Source of the DNA: Erwinia sp.
GTDB lineage: Bacteria; Pseudomonadota; Gammaproteobacteria; Enterobacterales; Enterobacteriaceae
Direction of reading: 5' to 3'
Assembly (NCBI GenBank): GCA_003512805.1
Contig: DOOK01000045.1
Span: 1 to 8,602, forward strand
Length of the DNA: 8,602 nucleotides
Part shown: in pieces, positions 6,247 through 8,602 of the stretch
Layout: each line of letters begins with the position of its first letter
Position numbering within the stretch: position 1 is the stretch's first letter
Position numbers and translations under genes: made by a program
Notes under the pieces: generated by a model
What the model saw: only the letters and a program-made list of their open reading frames with translations
Told to the model about the DNA's origin: nothing
Database searches by the model: none

Positions 6247-7547
6247 ACGTTTTCATATTCAGGCGCCGCTGCCGTCTGTAGTCGGCTCCAGAGCGTGGGC
6301 GAAAAATACCAGCCGCCACCCAACGCCTTGATGTGGTACATCGCCGCATCGGCCTGGGCGATGGTCGCCTCGCCGGTATGATGATTTTTTGCCAGCGCGA
6401 TGCCGATACTCAGCGACTGAGTAAGAAGAGTACCGTCGTCCAGTCGTACAGGTTCACGCATCGCTTCAATCAGGTTTTGCGCGACGCAGCCCGCCTGTTC
6501 GCCGCTTTCAATACCCGATAGCAGTACGGCAAATTCGTCCCCACCAAGTCGTGCCACCAGATCATTCTTACGCAAATGCCCGCGCAGGCGCTGAGCGGTA
6601 ATGGCCAGTACGCGATCGCCAGCAGCATGACCGTAGCGGTCGTTGACCTCTTTAAAACGGTCGCCGTCAATAAACAAGACTGCTACCTGCGCAGCGGTTA
6701 AAGGCGTGCTTAATTGCTGCTTAAGCTCCTGCTCAAAAGCCGTGCGGTTAGGCAACCCGGTTAATGCATCGTGGCGAACCTGATGAGCCAGCGTGGCGTT
6801 TTCGCTTTGCAGATGGCGTTGCCAGTTGGCTAACTCATCCAGCAGGCTGTTAAAGTCACCGCTAAGTTTGTTCAGCTCGGCAATAGAAGAGGAAGGCACG
6901 CGTAGCGAGAAGGCCCGCCGCTTACGCACCTCATGCGCCACGCAGGCGATATTCGACAGGGCGCTGACAATGCCTGAATGCATTCTGCGCGACAAATAAA
7001 AGGCCAGCAGTGCGGAAATTAACATGCTGCATCCCAGCCATGTCAGCGCCTGGAAAAGATAGTGCATCACCCGACAACCATCACCGGTCAGCCAAATCGA
7101 GCCGACTTCTTTCCCTTCGCACAGCACGGGAATGTGTACCGGTTTTGGAAATAACCAGCGCGAGACCAGCTCACTAAAGGCGCTTTTTTCACGATGGTCG
7201 CTGGCGGCCCAGCTGGCCAGCAAATGACGATCCGCATCGAGGATCCGCACCTGACCAAACTGCGTTTTCGCACCAATATCCTGCAGGATAGCGCGCGCTG
7301 CTGCACCGTCGCCTGTTGCTACCGCCTGCTGTGCACTGTAGCTGATGGTCGTCGCCAGCAGCTCGGAATTATTTTCTGCATAGCTACGCAGCGCCAGCAC
7401 TGAAAGCAGTGAAAGCGAGAGACCGCTGAAGGTCAGCGAGACAATAATGATAATTAAATGAATACGCCGTAGCGACTTTCGTAGCGTGGGCAGCGGTTTC
7501 GCTGCCGATTGCGCGGTAATGTTTCCCGCGGGACGGTCATGATACAT
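6243..7547 (-). CDS. Membrane diguanylate cyclase of the YfiN/DgcN type (CHASE8-like, HAMP-like, GGDEF)
   Basis: Inner-membrane enzyme predicted to make cyclic di-GMP from two GTP. The start is ATG at 7547, because GGAGGA sits 3-4 nt before it; a GTG four codons upstream overlaps that site. This gives 434 residues. TM1 lies at about 30-53, a periplasmic CHASE8-like region at 54-163 (RSYAENNSELLATTIS onward), TM2 at about 165-186, then a HAMP-like linker to about 245 (IAELNKLSGDFNSLLDEL) and a GGDEF domain to 425. Catalytic features are complete: DALTGLPNRTAF, FIDGDRFKEVNDRYGHAAGD and ARLGGDEFAVLL (GGDEF 335-339). The inhibitory I-site is RKND (326-329), five residues before GGDEF. It resembles E. 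coli YfiN along its length, but no yfiR or yfiB is adjacent. Two periplasmic cysteines (143, 158) are notable. The stop codon overlaps that of convergent soxS. It is not E. coli PdeC, which is an EAL phosphodiesterase at this position. Confidence 0.93.
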   Translation of the reverse strand: MYHDRPAGNITAQSAAKPLPTLRKSLRRIHLIIIIVSLTFSGLSLSLLSVLALRSYAENNSELLATTISYSAQQAVATGDGAAARAILQDIGAKTQFGQVRILDADRHLLASWAASDHREKSAFSELVSRWLFPKPVHIPVLCEGKEVGSIWLTGDGCRVMHYLFQALTWLGCSMLISALLAFYLSRRMHSGIVSALSNIACVAHEVRKRRAFSLRVPSSSIAELNKLSGDFNSLLDELANWQRHLQSENATLAHQVRHDALTGLPNRTAFEQELKQQLSTPLTAAQVAVLFIDGDRFKEVNDRYGHAAGDRVLAITAQRLRGHLRKNDLVARLGGDEFAVLLSGIESGEQAGCVAQNLIEAMREPVRLDDGTLLTQSLSIGIALAKNHHTGEATIAQADAAMYHIKALGGGWYFSPTLWSRLQTAAAPEYENV

Positions 7548-7550
7548 GAT

Positions 7551-7556
7551 TCCTCC
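7551..7556 (-). promoter_or_regulatory. Shine-Dalgarno fixing the diguanylate cyclase start
   Basis: Minus-strand GGAGGA lies 3 nt before the ATG at 7547-7545. It overlaps the alternative upstream GTG start at 7559, which makes the ATG the sensible choice. Confidence 0.8.
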
Positions 7557-7582
7557 CACGCCAACCGAACGGATCTCCGCTC

Positions 7583-7599
7583 ATGCAGCGCTTCTGCAT
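7583..7599 (-). repeat. Inverted repeat in the diguanylate cyclase leader
   Basis: ATGCAG (7583-7588) and CTGCAT (7594-7599) form a perfect 6-bp stem with a 5-nt loop, about 35 nt upstream of the start codon. It could form an mRNA hairpin near the translation start or be an operator half-site pair; no function is shown. Confidence 0.4.
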
Positions 7600-7667
7600 T
7601 GGGGCCTTACGTTGACGACCGCCCGAAGCTGCAACGCTGCCGGGACCAGGCTACTGCCCCGATCTGA

Positions 7668-7678
7668 GTTAAAGAGCA
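7668..7678 (-). promoter_or_regulatory. boxA-like element in the diguanylate cyclase leader
   Basis: On the minus strand TGCTCTTTAAC is identical to the first eleven bases of the rRNA leader boxA, the site recognised in RNA by NusB-NusE. It lies about 120 nt upstream of the cyclase start, in the sense direction. No other rRNA leader features are present. Chance occurrence cannot be excluded. Confidence 0.4.
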
Positions 7679-8206
7679 AGCTGAAAGCACAGGGAAAATT
7701 AACTGCGGGCAAAATGGCTTTTCGACTCTGAATAGCCACAGGCAAACAGACAGGCTCCGGTTATCTGACATAAATTTTCGCTATCTTTCCCTGCGCGTTA
7801 TGACGGAAAACGCTTCATGGGAATAAAAAAGCAAAAATAAGTTTCTAAAAATCCTACAACCCCTCTTCATTCCATACAACTTTTAACAGGTCAGATTCAT
7901 CCCAAACGATCCAGTTATTGTCAGATAATGCGGCATAATGCCGTGAGAAATAAAGAATAACGGGGTGGAAAAAGGAAAAGACAATCCCGCAATGGAAGAT
8001 TAATAATGGAAATTATTATCATCTATTGTCTCAAAAAATAAACCGAATTTGAGTTTGCCTTAAACGAGAATTAATTCTTTTTGGTAATATTACGCATCTG
8101 CCGACAAATATCGTCGCTAACCTACGGGAAATAAATACGATTATTACGCGCGTTCAAAAAACGGCCCTAAGCGGCCTTAAAAGTGTTCAAAACCCGTCCG
8201 ATGCGA

Positions 8207-8215
8207 TGCTATAAT
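8207..8215 (+). promoter_or_regulatory. Extended -10 promoter of yjcB
   Basis: TGCTATAAT (8207-8215) is a perfect extended -10; a weak -35 TTCAAA (8186-8191) lies 18 bp upstream. The predicted start near 8222 gives a leader of about 115 nt before yjcB. That leader contains complementary segments CCTGGC (about 8267-8272) and GCCAGG (about 8304-8309), which could pair. Confidence 0.6.
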
Positions 8216-8230
8216 GTGACCGTCATCACA
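8215..8230. promoter_or_regulatory. Canonical CRP site over the yjcB transcription start
   Basis: TGTGA-N6-TCACA is a perfect match to both CRP half-site cores (TGTGACCGTCATCACA). It begins on the last base of the -10 element and is centred at about the predicted start site. From that position cAMP-CRP would be expected to repress this promoter rather than activate it. Confidence 0.65.
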
Positions 8231-8335
8231 CTTACCCCCCTGTATCCGTCCCGATGGAAAGCAATCCTGGCCTTTTCGTCCGGTCAGATGACGCCTTTTT
8301 ATTGCCAGGCCTGATTGATGCGGAGTTTTAGAAAT

Positions 8336-8602
8336 ATGGGTACCTTAACCGCTAGCCTGGTGCTGATGAGGTGGGAGCTGATTAGTGCGGTCATGATGTT
8401 TGTTGCCAGCACCTTTAACGTAAAATGTCGTCAGTCCAGCCGCAACGGTATGGCTTTCATCTTTACTGGGGTGGGAATCGGCATGGCATGCTGGTTTGTC
8501 ACCGGCCTGTTAGGTATCACGCTGAGCATGGATAACCTGCTTAACTTCTGGCATATCACCAAAGACGTGTTTGTCGATGTGATGAGCCATACGCCAGCCG
8601 AT
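8336..8602 (+). CDS. yjcB: YjcB family protein (3' end cut by window)
   Basis: Small inner-membrane protein of unknown function. The 89 visible codons start MGTLTASLVLMRWELISAVM and match the E. coli YjcB pattern as I recall it (about 93 residues in total), so only a few residues are missing. Two hydrophobic segments are predicted at about 8-27 and 38-62, the second containing GIGMACWFVTGLLGIT. A GGAG at 8322-8325 lies 10 nt before the ATG. It is divergent from the diguanylate cyclase gene across the long intergenic region. The promoter has an extended -10 and an overlapping CRP site. I know of no defined role for this family. Confidence 0.88.
   Translation, partial: MGTLTASLVLMRWELISAVMMFVASTFNVKCRQSSRNGMAFIFTGVGIGMACWFVTGLLGITLSMDNLLNFWHITKDVFVDVMSHTPAD

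Larger units (their letters stand above)
7548..8206. other. Gene-free region upstream of the diguanylate cyclase
   Basis: About 660 bp with no credible coding frame; a 61-codon plus-strand frame at 7546-7731 has low-complexity composition and no ribosome binding site. From about 7790 to 8160 the sequence becomes AT-rich. Short inverted repeats are visible: ATGCAG/CTGCAT (7583-7599), CGGCATAATGCCG (7931-7943), TAATAAT/ATTATTA (8001-8018) and the 12-bp palindrome AGAATTAATTCT near 8067. I could not place a convincing promoter for the cyclase. The length and composition would suit a regulated upstream region or H-NS binding, which is inference. Confidence 0.5.

Noticed and set aside
7546..7731. 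61-codon plus-strand frame upstream of the cyclase
   Set aside because: No ribosome binding site, composition of translated noncoding DNA, and it overlaps the cyclase translation start and leader.
8001..8020. Fur box resemblance of the AT-rich inverted repeat
   Set aside because: The ends resemble GATAAT-type units, but the spacing does not fit the 19-bp Fur consensus; kept only as an inverted repeat.
8156..8176. Possible minus-strand terminator (GGCC/GGCC with a T6 run)
   Set aside because: The stem is only 4 bp, and no minus-strand gene lies upstream that would need it.

Overview
The window reads as enterobacterial chromosome, most likely a member of the Erwiniaceae (Pantoea/Erwinia-like) or a close relative. 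I base this on protein recognition and gene order, without a database search. The order yjcE, ghxP (yjcD), gst, soxR, soxS, a c-di-GMP enzyme, yjcB is the soxRS neighbourhood of Enterobacterales. Two differences from E. coli stand out: a glutathione S-transferase gene follows soxR, and a diguanylate cyclase occupies the slot where E. coli has the phosphodiesterase gene pdeC (yjcC).

Left flank (1-1050): an AT-rich, minus-strand open frame that runs off the left edge. It encodes at least 279 residues, with Cys, His and Asp in an order and spacing that recall papain-fold peptidase/deamidase toxins. A perfect 21-bp inverted repeat occupies the first 51 bases. A strong intrinsic terminator at 1024-1050 separates this gene from the core block.

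Transport block (1059-4440): yjcE (CPA1 Na+/H+ antiporter) and ghxP (guanine/hypoxanthine permease), both on the minus strand. In front of ghxP are a good sigma-70 promoter and two PurR-box-like sites 41 bp apart. One of them covers the -10 element, which predicts purine repression.

Redox block (4583-6246): soxR with gst 45 bp downstream (minus strand), and divergent soxS (plus strand). The 18-bp SoxR operator is a perfect palindrome in a 19-bp promoter spacer, the classical arrangement in which oxidised SoxR activates soxS. SoxR keeps all four cluster cysteines. SoxS is recognisable but has about 19 extra C-terminal residues.

Signalling block (6243-8602): a membrane diguanylate cyclase of the YfiN/DgcN type (CHASE8-like, two TM, HAMP-like, GGDEF, I-site) converges on soxS, and the two stop codons overlap in CTAA. 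It has no yfiR or yfiB beside it, carries two cysteines in the predicted periplasmic region, and has a boxA-like element in its leader. A gene-free, partly AT-rich stretch of about 790 bp follows, ending in an extended -10 promoter overlapped by a textbook CRP site, then the start of yjcB (cut by the right edge).

Most of the window is conserved core genome. The parts worth a second look are the left-edge papain-like gene with its hairpin, and the c-di-GMP cyclase that has taken the place of a phosphodiesterase next to soxRS.
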